From the NCBI RefSeq assembly GCF_009870125.1, contig NC_046680.1, positions 11,656,001 through 11,720,000 on the forward strand: a stretch of 64,000 nt of DNA, written 5' to 3'. Positions 37,793 to 48,600 of this stretch are shown one piece after another (position 1 is the stretch's first letter; each line of letters opens with the position of its first letter). Origin of the DNA: Drosophila pseudoobscura (lineage: Eukaryota > Arthropoda > Insecta > Diptera > Drosophilidae). Position numbers and translations under genes: made by a program. Under the pieces are notes generated by a model. That model saw only the letters and a list, made by a program, of their open reading frames with translations. It was not told the DNA's origin and ran no database searches.

Positions 37793-39097
37793 TTAAACCT
37801 TTTTCACAATCTGCACCACATCCTCGTCGTTCAGTACGTGCTCAATTCCCACCTTTTGCGGCTGGTGCTTGACCGAAGAGCCCCAAACGAGCGCACTAAA
37901 AATTGAAGAATATTTGAAATCTAAATTCACACAATTATGCTCGATTTACACTCACTATTTGAACTCCTTGACTATGGTGCGATGCAGCTTGTTGCAAAAG
38001 TCTTCGATGCTGGTCCGCTCGTTGTGCAAAACCACGGGCGAATTGTAGTCTGGCAACTGTCCTTTGGGCTTGGTGTAAATCCGAATCAGCCTCAGATATT
38101 CCCACATCAATTCGAGCAAGTCGTCAAAGTTCCAGTGGTGATGCGCCGAAATGGGTACACAATGGGGAATCTTGTATATGACGTCCAATTCTTCAATGGA
38201 GATCTGGTCGATCTTGTTCAGCAAATAGATACAGGGTATATAAATGCGATTTCCCTCAATGACATCGATCAGGTCGTCGCTGGTAGCATCGTAACGAAGC
38301 GTAATATCAGCATTGTGTATCTTGTATTCCGAGAGAATCGTCTTAACCAGATCCGTGTCCAGCTCCGATTGAGTAACCATTGAATTGAGATTGATGCCGC
38401 CCTTGTCCTTCCGTTTGTAGTAAATGTTTGGCGGCTTCTTGTTTAGCCGAATGCCGAAACCTTCCAATTCATGCTCCAACAGCTTTTTATGGCCCAACGG
38501 CTTGAGGCAATCCAAGACCATGAAGATTAGATTGCAGGTACGGGCCACAGCAATCACCTGACGACCTCGACCCTTGCCATCCTTGGCTCCCTCGATGATA
38601 CCGGGCAAATCAAGCAGCTGGATCTTGGCTCCTTTGTACTTGATGCATCCAGGCACCGTCGTCAGGGTTGTGAACTCGTAGGCGGCCACCTCCGAGTACA
38701 CTCCGGCTAAATTCGATAGCAACGTAGACTTGCCCACTGATGGAAAGCCGACGAAACCCACTCGTGCATCTCCAGTTTTGGCCACCTCAAAGCCGGCTAA
38801 AAGTTTACCAGTTAATTATCTATTCAAAGGAGGGCAAGTGTCGACGTACCTTCTCCAGTGCCACCGCCGCCTCCTTTAGGGGAGATCAGCTCACGCCGAA
38901 GCTTCGCTAGCTTCGCCTTTAGCAGACCCAAATGCGCCGATGTCGCCTTGTTCTTCTGCGTGCGTGCCATCTGTCCGGTAAAGAAGGTGAAGGGGGGAAC
39001 GATACCAGACAGGTTAGTTTCTGTGTGCTCTGCTATTGATTGTGGCTTCGCTTACCTCCGACTCGATGGCCGAAATTTTCTCCAGAATCGTACTCAT
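37793..39097 (-). CDS. 128up: Developmentally regulated GTP-binding protein DRG1 (128up), 368 aa
   Basis: Four coding exons on the minus strand: 39097-39056, 38970-38850, 38796-37956, 37895-37793. A DRG-family GTPase of the Obg/TRAFAC class, cytoplasmic and ribosome-associated through DFRP partners. Seen in order: a basic helical N-terminus ([20 protein letters not shown]), a Gly-rich loop, G1 P-loop [10 protein letters not shown]3 DLPG, the HTH-like insert, G4 NKID, G5 SA, and a C-terminal TGS domain ending [11 protein letters not shown]. The last 33 residues lie on a separate exon joined by a split Tyr codon. All GTPase motifs are intact. The name reflects its place upstream of RpIII128. 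A motif 1/motif 6 promoter lies just upstream. Confidence 0.96.
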
Positions 39098-39190
39098 GGC
39101 TACGTCTCAGCTAAGTTTTATTTTATCACTTTATTATCAAATATTTACGTAAAAAATAAAAAAAACGGCACTCGCGTGGACAATGGGAGC

Positions 39191-39414
39191 AGTGTGACCG
39201 ATCCTCTAAATATACCAAAATATGACCATCTCATTTTCAAAATATACCGTAAATATACTGACTAATTCAAGTTCTACTATACATATTCCTCGTTTTTCAT
39301 ATTCCGTCGAATATTACCAGCTATATAGAACTTTTAGCCGTGCCCACTCAATTTTATACGATTTATGAATCTATTTTCTACAAGATTGGATAGATTTTAA
39401 TCCTTGCTTTTATT
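39191..39414. repeat. Promoter-containing repeat, copy 1
   Basis: About 224 bases highly similar to 58513-58737 in the same orientation. It opens with AGTGTGACCG, the reverse complement of core promoter motif 1, and carries AAATATACCAAAA and AAATATACCG, matches to motif 6. It sits about 95 bases upstream of the 128up ATG, so it is probably the 128up promoter. The shared downstream part has no recognised identity. Confidence 0.8.
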
Positions 39415-39936
39415 GTATTTTGACTAAAACAAGGTTTAAAAAAATAGTTCAACAAAAAATCAATCGCAATGTTGCTGGTATTTAAAGACATGATGCGTGT
39501 ATAGACCTTTGTGCACCCTATTTTGTTAATTTTATATGTAGATCAAACGCAATTTATTAAGACTTTTTCTCAAATTGATATGTTTTTGACTTATTCATGT
39601 GTATTATTAGTATCTTGTATAAATTTATGTAGATCCTGATACCTACTGAGCCTTGGAAGACAAACGTATTCACAATTCTATAACATCCATTTACCCCAGG
39701 GTATGTGTGCATTTATATTCTTAAATCTATTTCTTGTATTTGTTTTTGTTAAGCTCGCTTCGGAGAAAATTCTTGCACATGATTCATAAGAAACTGGCAA
39801 TATACGCAGTACTTGTGAAAATTTTGTAATTTTTTTCATATTTAAATTCTTTTTTTAAATCGTTTATTTGTCCCAAAATATACTATCGATTAAGATATCT
39901 ATATTTTTACAGTTATTAAACAAACGTTACGTTGAA
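39415..39936. other. Intergenic DNA between 128up and the next gene
   Basis: AT-rich spacer between divergent genes. A partial DRE (TATCGATT) lies near 39884. No gene is visible. Confidence 0.5.
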
Positions 39937-40853
39937 ATGTTCACCAAAGGTAAATTTATTTTAATGCATTTCCCAACATAAATATGAAGTTTTTTCATCT
40001 TTAAAAGGAAAACCAAGGACATCGTCGCTTAATAGCCAGGCGAAATTCAAGAGCCAGCTTGAAAGTAATTCGTCGCTGTTGAATCGCAGCTTTCCAACGG
40101 CCGCAGAACTTTCTCGCAAAAATGGCAGCCAGCTCCGGCAAACAAAGCTAACTGTCTGTCCAAAAGATAAAAAACTGAAATATGAAGGCTTCGTAGAAGA
40201 GGTTCCCAGAATTAGGGCACCGCATGAATTTATTTATATGCCACCACCAAAGCTGCAGCCGAAATCCCTTTGCGCGGCACCCAAAACGACCACCGCACCC
40301 ATCAAAATGGAGCCCATGGCAATGGCAGAGCCGCCAGCCGCCCCAATGTCCAAGCGGGGTCGTGATTTGCTAAGTCTCGTAGGGCGCGTGGATTTTTGTT
40401 TGACCAGCCACAAAATGTATCCTGATTTGAATGCTATTTGGAACGTATATGGTGGGGCTGATTATTATTTAATTGCGTATTGCTATCAGACATTTAATAA
40501 TTGAACATTTCACAGGAAAACTGGCACGCATTATCGAAGGAAAGAGGTGTGAGCACACCCTACTGGTGCGATGTGAAGGACCCATCCTCCAAGGCATATA
40601 TTACGATTTTGAAGGCGATCTGAAGACATTGTCCATTGGCAAGCTCAACAAATTTTTACTACATATTTTTATTTTAATATCTCTGAACTGCTTTTAAGGT
40701 TGCACTGTCCATCTGGTGGGCCGCTTCGTTGGCCCGAACCGATTGCAGACGTTTAGATTCAACGAGGTGAGTATTTTGGACTGGGAACAGCAATTTATGC
40801 GCATAGAAAATGTATCAAGATATATTTTAATGCAAAACAATGCGCATAAGTAG
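39937..40853 (+). CDS. Unrecognised protein, possible OB-fold-like C-terminal half, 244 aa
   Basis: Coding exons proposed from frame continuity: 39937-39949, 40008-40451, 40516-40638, 40699-40853. All three introns are phase 1 and 58-64 bases long. The third uses a GC donor (ATTG|GCAAGC) with a normal TTTTAAG acceptor. Without it the frame stops within 20 codons. The N-terminal half is basic and Pro/Ser-rich. The C-terminal half (from about RGRDLLSLVG) alternates hydrophobic strands: HTLLVRCEG, GIYYDFEGD, CTVHLVGRFVG. This pattern recalls a small beta-barrel such as an OB-fold, but I do not recognise the family. The end ILDWEQQFMRIENVSRYIL is read directly from exon 4. A poly(A) signal follows at 40998. 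Confidence 0.65.
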
Positions 40854-40997
40854 TTTAGACCGTCTTAGACCAGACGGTTGCTTTCCGGTATATTTTCATT
40901 TTTGACTCTCTACATTAATGGTACAAATAATATTTGCTAATACTTATAAGCTAGCGTAAAAGTATACTCAAAGGACTACACTGGCTCTATTGGATAC

Positions 40998-41003
40998 AAT
41001 AAA
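40998..41003 (+). terminator. Poly(A) signal of the OB-like gene
   Basis: AATAAA (followed by a second overlapping copy) about 145 bases after the stop at 40853. Confidence 0.5.
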
Positions 41004-41156
41004 TAAAAATACAACTATTTCCACAGTAGACACAAAAGAATAAACCAAAATTTAATCCAATACTGTTGAATTTATTTGTCTAAATGGAAGATTGAGTGCT
41101 TTCAGCCTCTCAAAACATGCCTTTGCAAAGGCAACAAATTATAGTTATGTGTATAA

Positions 41157-41162
41157 TTTATT
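41157..41162 (-). terminator. Poly(A) signal of the ZMYND11-like gene
   Basis: AATAAA on the minus strand about 30 bases beyond the stop at 41192. The gene converges with the plus-strand gene ending at 40853. Confidence 0.5.
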
Positions 41163-41191
41163 CACACGTATATTGTACAAATACAAGTATT

Positions 41192-43162
41192 CTAACGCTT
41201 GGCTTTGCACACACGACGGTGACGTTTTTTGTGCTGACCCAGGCACTCTACGCTGCAGTAAGAGGCGGTGAAGCAGCAATCAAACACAGCTTCTTGGAGG
41301 CAGTGCTGACACCAGCGCTTACGCTTTGCGTCGTCCAACTCCTTTTTCAGCGCGTCCAGTTCTTCAGTCTTTTTCAAGAGGTTCTCGTAGCAATCACTTA
41401 AATCAGACCTCAGCTGTTTAAGATCATTATTTTCCGCCATTGTCATAGATTCGTTCTCTTTTCCCCCTGCAATCCGCGCTGCAAGCGAGCATCGACGTAG
41501 TGGCACCTGTCGTGTGGGAACTGGAGCAGGGGTAATTGTAGTTCTGCGCTTCTTACTATTAATCCCTTGAGTGACGGGACGCCCACGCTTGGCAGGTGTA
41601 GCAGTGTTTGTAGGCTCCGGGCAGTGGGACAGTGCATTATCGATGAGTTGTTTGGTTACGGCGGGATCTACGTGAAAGCCAAAGAGGTCAGGTGAGTAGT
41701 TTAACAGCATCTTGTGGCATTCGAGTTCCCTCATGGCGGCGGCTAGGGCTTTCGAGATCTTCCCTTTATGCTTGAATAATCCATCGGTCTCTATAGTTAT
41801 AATATCCTTTTCTAAGACGGAGGCCCGCAAATGGTGTTTGCCGAAGAAGCGCACATCATATTTTATCGGCTTTTTCGATGACACGCTAATCACCTAAAAA
41901 GAAAAGGCTGTATTACCTTACCAATTAATACTTGGATACTACTTACCTTGGCTGGCCAGGGCGGGTAACCACCGTGCTTGGCAAATACCAGCTCATGCCG
42001 CTGCAGACAGGGCTTGGCGAACCACATGCTGCACTCCATTTCATTTGAGTTGCGAAAGCAGTCCGGACAACGACGTATTTCCCGAATGTCGTGCGTGACA
42101 TCGCGCATCAGCCACTGTGTGGCATTGTATGGCTGCTCCGTATGGCCAAAGAAGACGCCTATGTTATGCTGCAAGTCGAGCAAATCAACAAGGAACTCTG
42201 TCAGGTAAGTATACTTTTTGCTCTCTATGTTTTTTTGTATATCCGCTTGGCCGAGCGTATTCGACTTAAACAGCACGCGCTTCACCAGCGCTCTATCGCG
42301 ACTGCTCAAACTTTTCATATCTATGTCTACATCTGTGCGCAGCCAACTCTGATGCTTGGACCATGAGTACTGAAGCAAGCAACTGAGCTCTTTCTTGTTT
42401 AATTGCGGGGGGTGGTGGATCCTTGCCAGCGCCATCAGTCGACAGGCAGTGCAGTTCTCCCGATTGCTTGACGTATCAGGCTCTAGAAACGGTGGCTGTT
42501 CAGTCTTAACCGTGGACTTACTTCGCTGACGAGCAGCCGGCTGCTCGCTGACAAAGGACACATCATCGTACCAATCTGGACTCTCGCGCTTGACAAATGT
42601 CTCCAAAACGGAGTTAAGGTTGATGTTGCTGTTGTGGTCCAGCTGGTGCTCCGTCGACAGCGGTGCCCGAGCCGGCTCCTCTTGACTTTTAGTCTCTACA
42701 TCATAGTCCGATTCATAAATTGGAAATCTATGCGGCTGGCCCTTGTCCGATGGCACATCGTATGTTGGTTTTTCTGGGTGTTTGCGTTGACAGCACTCGT
42801 GGAAAGAGCGTGAACACGATTTGCAGCTCTTTAGTGACCCAGGAAGATTGCACTCGTAGCAATATCTGTCCGCTGGAGAGGTGGGTATTGATTTCCGTTT
42901 ATGGCAAAAGGACAACATGCTTTTTCCTTGCGCTACAAGAATACCCATGTCTATAGCATCCTCCACTGCCTCGCTTGCCTCGTCTGGGTGAAGATTAATT
43001 TAATTAACGGTATGAATGCAGAGTCGAATAGTTTGCCTGCTGCCACTTACCCGAATTCAACGATCCAAGCAAAGAGCGCTCTAATGTCTGTTTGGGCACC
43101 GATGCTCCATTCATTAAATGCTGCATCCATATGCGTATGCATACGGGAGGTAGGAGTGTCAT
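41192..43162 (-). CDS. ZMYND11-like chromatin reader (winged helix, PHD-like, bromo-like, PWWP, MYND), 616 aa
   Basis: Coding exons on the minus strand: 43162-43051, 42983-41947, 41893-41192. Seen in order: an N-terminal helical segment like the winged-helix start of ZMYND11 (RIWMQHLMNG ... EDAIDMGILVAQGK), a Cys-rich PHD-like finger (CYECNLPGSLKSCKSCSRSF), a long acidic linker with CTAC, a bromodomain-like helical region with the CPDCFRNS zinc link, a PWWP start (LVFAKHGGYPPWPAKV) completed across the last intron (VRFFGKHHLRA), a coiled coil (DLSDCYENLLKKTEELDAL), and a C-terminal MYND finger (CQHCLQEAVFDCC ... CSVECLGQHKKRH). This order fits ZMYND11/BS69, a nuclear reader of H3.3K36me3 that restrains transcription elongation. 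It may correspond to D. melanogaster CG8569, a name from memory and unverified. It diverges from the C2H2 gene at 43684 across a DRE pair. Confidence 0.85.
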
Positions 43163-43230
43163 CTTTCGCAATCTAAATCGAGTAAATAAATATGTTTTGT
43201 TTTTGGTGGCTCAATTTCGGGTGCAACACT

Positions 43231-43247
43231 ATCGATACTATCGATAA
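43231..43247. promoter_or_regulatory. Tandem DRE promoter elements
   Basis: Two TATCGATA palindromes occur at 43231-43238 and 43240-43247. They lie 70-85 bases upstream of the ZMYND11-like ATG and 0.44 kb from the divergent C2H2 gene. DREs bind DREF and mark housekeeping promoters. Further partial ATCGATG sites at 43588-43614 are closer to the C2H2 gene. Confidence 0.7.
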
Positions 43248-43683
43248 GCAAATTGGAAGAAACATATTGGTTTTGTAGTTACCGTATGGTTAGCGGTAGC
43301 AGTTACAAAACAATATACACATTAAGCTGCATTAACGCCATAAAAAGCATGAAACATGAAAAAATTAATAATTGTTCTAGATTATATTTTAAAACAAGTC
43401 TGGATTTCTGTTTAGAAACATTAACTGGTCTACAACTTTCGGCTTAAAGTGCGTACGAGGATCAGGAATATTTTGACCAGCCGGGACGCACAAATAGCTT
43501 TAAAAGGCATCATACCGTTTGTATTCGTCTACAAATTAAGTTGTTAATTTAAAAATAATACCTTCCAATACAAGAAGGGACAAAAATATCGATGCATCGA
43601 TGGTAACATCGATGTTCGTCCACCTCTATTGTTTTGGCAATTTCTTTGTTTACGAAAAATTCCCATGTTAAAATGCCAAAACA

Positions 43684-45070
43684 ATGAATTCTCCGCTTTA
43701 CACAAACACGAGCAGCTATGTGGAGAGCGCTCGGGTGTATTTGAAGCAGGACGCCACATCCACAATTGTGATAAAGTGCTGCCTTTGCAGTGCCGACGCA
43801 TTCATCGGGGCCGGGTGGGATGTGTTTATGAATCATTTAAGACGCCGGCACAAGGATGCCAGCAAGCTGGACTGCGATGAGAGTGAAATACATGATGAAA
43901 TAGAACTAGAGTTGGCAGATGCTGAAGATAATAGCACATCGGAATCTCAGGGTGTAGGCAACGAAGAGGAGCAGAGAGAGGTCTTTACGAACGTTGAGTT
44001 TCTGGATGACGATAGCTCGGACGACAATGATCTGAGCCGCGAATCAGAGGCAGAAGAGGAAATCGAAAACAGCAAAGATGTAAGTAGACAGGCCAGCTAA
44101 CTTTTGATTAAAAAATATATTTCAATTCTTGCAGAATTACGTCCTGAACACGCCGCAGAAGCCCTTCTACAACTTGCTTCGTACGAGTCCGGAGATAATG
44201 CTCCATTTCATAGATCTTCTGGAACAGCACACACATCTTTGGCAATCCCACAAGGGGCTGTTCAGAAAGGAGCGCATGGAGAGTGCTCAACGGGTTTCGG
44301 ATGCTATGGCTAAGCGCTTCTGTTTCTCGCTGTTGCCGCAGGTAGTTTGCACGAGCTCCCGATCTCTTAAGGCCTGGTTCGAGCGCCAGTATGCCAGTAA
44401 CGTTCGTTCCAAGAGCTGGCACTGCCGCTATCCCGCCTACTACGACAGACTAATTCAGTTTATGCCCACAACCCACATAGAAGTAAATGTTTGCGACGAA
44501 TGCAAGCGGAGCTTCCTCAACGAATACCAACTGGAGGTCCACAAGTACAGAGTACACTGCGGCCAGAATCCCAACGTCTGTAGTGTGTGCAAAAAAGGGT
44601 TCCCATGCGCCTCCAAACTGCTGGAGCATCGGGCCCGCTACCACTTTAAGCCTGTGGAGTGGCAGTGCAAGCTGTGCTCGTATAATGCTGGCTCAAAATG
44701 GGATTACCAACAGCACCTGAACGTGCACTCCGGCCAGCGGAACTACACATGTGAAATGTGCGGCCAATCGTACAAGAGCACCTCTGCCCTCGCAGTTCAT
44801 CGGCGAACCCATTCACAGCCACAACTGGCCTGTCCCCACTGTCAGAAGCACTTTCGAGAGAACTGTACCCTCAAAAATCATATAAAGAGAGTTCACAAAC
44901 GCGAAAATTCTCGAAACTACGCTTGCCGCGTGTGCTGGAGGAGATTTCAAACCGTTGAGGTATTGAGATTGCACGAACGAGTTCATGTAAGTGTGCAGCA
45001 GAAGGGACTGTCGGAGACAGATGCTGATGACCCGGCTGGCTCAGAGATTGACTCATTTTTGGCTCATTAA
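43684..45070 (+). CDS. C2H2 zinc-finger protein with MADF-like region, 443 aa
   Basis: Coding exons 43684-44079 and 44135-45070, joined by a 55-base phase-0 intron (GAT|GTAAGT ... TTGCAG|AAT). The N-terminus has a lone finger-like unit (CCLCSADAFIGAGWDVFMNH ... H) and a long acidic stretch. Exon 2 begins with a MADF-like helical block (KPFYNLLRTSPEIMLHFIDL ... LKAWFERQY) and continues with six C2H2 fingers from about residue 255 (first CDECKRSF, last CRVCWRRF). MADF plus C2H2 proteins in flies are sequence-specific nuclear DNA-binding factors. The target is unknown. I do not assign a gene name. Confidence 0.85.
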
Positions 45071-45143
45071 ACTAATTGAAAGTAAACTTTCACTTGATAG
45101 GCACAAGCATATTTGAAAATCTGCATTCTAGGGGGGCGCGACT

Positions 45144-45149
45144 AATAAA
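45144..45149 (+). terminator. Poly(A) signal of the MADF/C2H2 gene
   Basis: AATAAA 74 bases after the stop, followed by a T/G-rich stretch typical of a cleavage-site downstream element. Confidence 0.65.
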
Positions 45150-45376
45150 GTTTTTGTTGTACTCACCGGTATTAACGGCATCAACTTATTGCGTACCTTT
45201 AACAACTGTAAAGACAGAATAATTCGATGCAGCTGAAACTTAAGGTTTTCCACTATGCTGTCCGACTTTTTATCCTGTATTAAATGCTATTTTCATGCCA
45301 AAAATAGCCCACGAAACAAGACGAAAATGAAGACGGAATGACACCTCAAATTTTCGAATGCAAACTCGATAGCAGT

Positions 45377-45384
45377 TATCGATA
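45377..45384. promoter_or_regulatory. DRE upstream of the first ZAD gene
   Basis: TATCGATA about 240 bases upstream of the ATG at 45624. The rest of 45150-45623 holds no gene. Confidence 0.55.
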
Positions 45385-45623
45385 CTGATTTGCCATTCAC
45401 ATGCAAAAGAATGCTGATTGCAGCCCTGTACAAACCGATGACGTGACGCTGTGAATGGTTTTTATCTGCGTCTAAAATGAGGCTTTGATGCAAAATCGGA
45501 GAAAAACAATCAAATATCTGTCGGAAAACTAAAATACTTCTTTCTTGCCAATTCGCAGGCAATGTGCTAAGACCCAATCCACATTCGCGTATTTAAATGT
45601 CCGCGCGAAGCCGTGTGTGAAAT

Positions 45624-48600
45624 ATGGCATCTAACAATAGGTTGAAAACGGGCTCAGGATCATCCCAAATAAACTACAAGTTTACATGTCGCTGCTGTCT
45701 GAAATCCGATGCGGAGTTCCTCAAGCTGGACACGCTGGCGGTGGCGCGCAATCTGGATCCAAGTGAATCCGATAAAATACCCCTAATTCGTTGTTTGTTG
45801 TTCTGCATACGCACGGAAAATTTGCCGGAGCTTCCGCAATACATATGCGTTGAATGCAGCAAGAGCTTGCAAATAGCCTACTATTTCTTGCAAAATGCAC
45901 TGCGCGCACACGAAATACTCTGCCGCAAACTGTGTCCGGGCAAGCCGCGTCCTACGCTGGCCCAGCGTTTCAATGGCTCCATCAAACAGCCAGAGGTGTG
46001 TTGGTGGTGTGTTTGGTTTTGGTGACGCGTGTTTTATGTGTTTATTTACTGCTTTTAGGTGTCGCTGCGGCAGGCGGGTGAGGACAAGGCGAAGCCACAT
46101 AAGACATTTCGGCACGAGTGCAAACTCTGCGGCTTTGTCGTCTACAATCGGATGGAGCTAAAGCAGCACATACGTCAGCACGTCGGTACGGGAGTAATCT
46201 TCAAAACATGAATATTTCATATAAATTAACCCAATTGTTCTCATCACTTCAGATGGGAGCTCCTACAGCTGCAAAGTCTGTAGCTTCGTAACCCTGAAGC
46301 AGCGTCTCCTGCAGGAGCACTACAGTGCGACCCATGGCATGTCGGCCAACCACGCGGACGAACAAGTAAAACCAAAATCATTCACCAATGCCGCTCCATC
46401 CACTTCATCCGCATCCGCTACGGCTGCCAAAGAGGAGGTTAAAGTGTGCACCCTGGAGGACATGGAGCTGTTGATTCCCACGGTTCTCGCGCCCGGGGAT
46501 TACATCCAACCGTCCATCGATGAAGAGCAACTGCGTGACATAGAACAGCAATTGGCGGCCAGCATGTCGGAGCCCGTTGTCGGTGTCGACACTTTGACCT
46601 CCAACATGTCACAAATAGAGGGAAACAATATGAGCATTGGCACCGAGTATGTCGTGATGCCCGATGGTACCTTGCAGATCAACGGAGGCGGTGCGTGAAA
46701 TGGTTCCCTCAATTCGTATGGCCAGTGGACTCATTCTCTCTTGTCTTGCAGGCGTGGTCATTGAATACATAGATGATAGCAGGCCACATCACAACGCCAC
46801 TGGAAATGTAAGCCTGCAAAATCTCCTTGGAGGCGGCAACGAAAACGAGTCCATGGACATCGATGTCAGTGAGCTGATTGTGGAGGATATGGTGCCGCAG
46901 ATAAAAGGTAATCAAAAGCCTTCCAATCACCAATGAGCATCCCCCTCACCGTTTCTGTTTTTTTCGCTCTTCCAGTCAAGCCAAAACCAATACCCATTGG
47001 ACCCGCTCCCCTCAAGTACAAATGCAAAGTCTGTCCCAAAGCTTTCGTCACCATGGGGCGTCTGAAATCTCACCAGATAAGCCACAGCCGTTAGTATACC
47101 GCCCATACCCTTCCTCGCTCGACATCCCCCACTGGATCAGACTCGACTAACCCACTGTGCCTTTGTCTTATGCAGATTTGCCCAAGTTCTACTGCGATCA
47201 GTGCCCCTTCTACTCGCTGCGCTCTAGCGATCTCTGCCAGCACTACAAGACAAAGCATCTCAAGGACGAACAGAATGGAAAGGTGGCCGGCGATGAGACC
47301 TATTCCTGCGACACGTGCCTTTTCGAAGCGAGGACATCCAGCCAGCTGAGGGTGCACATAACTGAAAAACATAAGACACAACCCTCGGATATAGATCTGC
47401 GCCCCACTTGGCAAAGTGGGGCGACCGCCTCCGGTGGCGGCATCAGCTCGGCTCGAACTAGTGGCCAGGGCTCCAAGGAGCAGGGCAGTCAGCCACAACA
47501 CACCGAAATTCCACTGGGCATTCAATGTGAGTCTTGAGATGGTTACGACCATGACCAGGGAATTTTACTTCGACTTCTATCGGTTATAATTCGACTTTTG
47601 AGGTATTGCGGTGCGTTATGAAATGAATCGCGAATGGATGAGTTTCGATAATACTTTTCCGTTTCAGTTTGGCCCAGTTATTATTTTGTTTATTCTTATC
47701 CTTTGTCTGGGATCCCAATCACAATTAAGAAATTTATAAGTTTTCGGGTGTCTTATGCTTCCTCTTTCAATTCGATTCATTTTCCTTAATACACCATTGA
47801 TAAGAAGGGAGCCATATCCTATAAAGTGTATATATTCTTGATCGGCAACAGACGGCTTGATTGATTCATGTCCGTCTTTCCGTTCCTATGAAAATTAATT
47901 TACCAAAACAACAAGTTAAAAACAACTTAAACTGAAATAATATCTGAGCATATAGCTCCGAACGATTGGCCAGTTCCATTATCATTGTTTCCTGAGAATC
48001 CAAAACCAAAATACATATCATGTTCATGACCAGGCACGAGGATGGTCGAATCGAGATTAGGACCGAGACCCATTCCCGCGATTATAAAAACAAAACACAT
48101 GTCGTGTAAATGACGAGGCATATTAGGATTTTTATTTGTTTACGTCTTTTAAATTAAAGAAGAGGTAGTTTTTTTCCGTGTGTGTTCGAAATTGAATAAC
48201 GATTTCTCGACAAAGTGCGAGAATCTTCGGTTCCTGAAGCACTCTCAGTCCTGATATTCCCTTAAGTTCCGTGTTTGATTTGTGGTTAATTTGTTTGGTT
48301 AATTCATTTGGCGGTTATTTTATGGGCACCACAGATACCGACAGCAAAGAAGAGTCTGTCCAAAGGAAAAAGGAAGGAGAAGAAGGAAAATTGAATGTAA
48401 ATAATATACAAAATATAGAATGAAATTTGTACATGTATCGCATATATATATACTACATAAATAGTGACCCCCAGGCATAATCTATTAGTAAATTGGATCT
48501 CAAATCATAATTGCATTCAGTGTTTTGGCATTCATATACGGGTAGGGCAGGGGGTGATGTGATTGATTCAATTGAGCAAAAACTACTTTTTCACTCACTG

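Noticed and set aside
47927-48121. Minus-strand frame in intron 6 of the first ZAD gene with repeated HDMYFGF-like phrases
   Set aside because: Comes from an imperfect internal repeat (about 40 bp) in the intron. No coding evidence.
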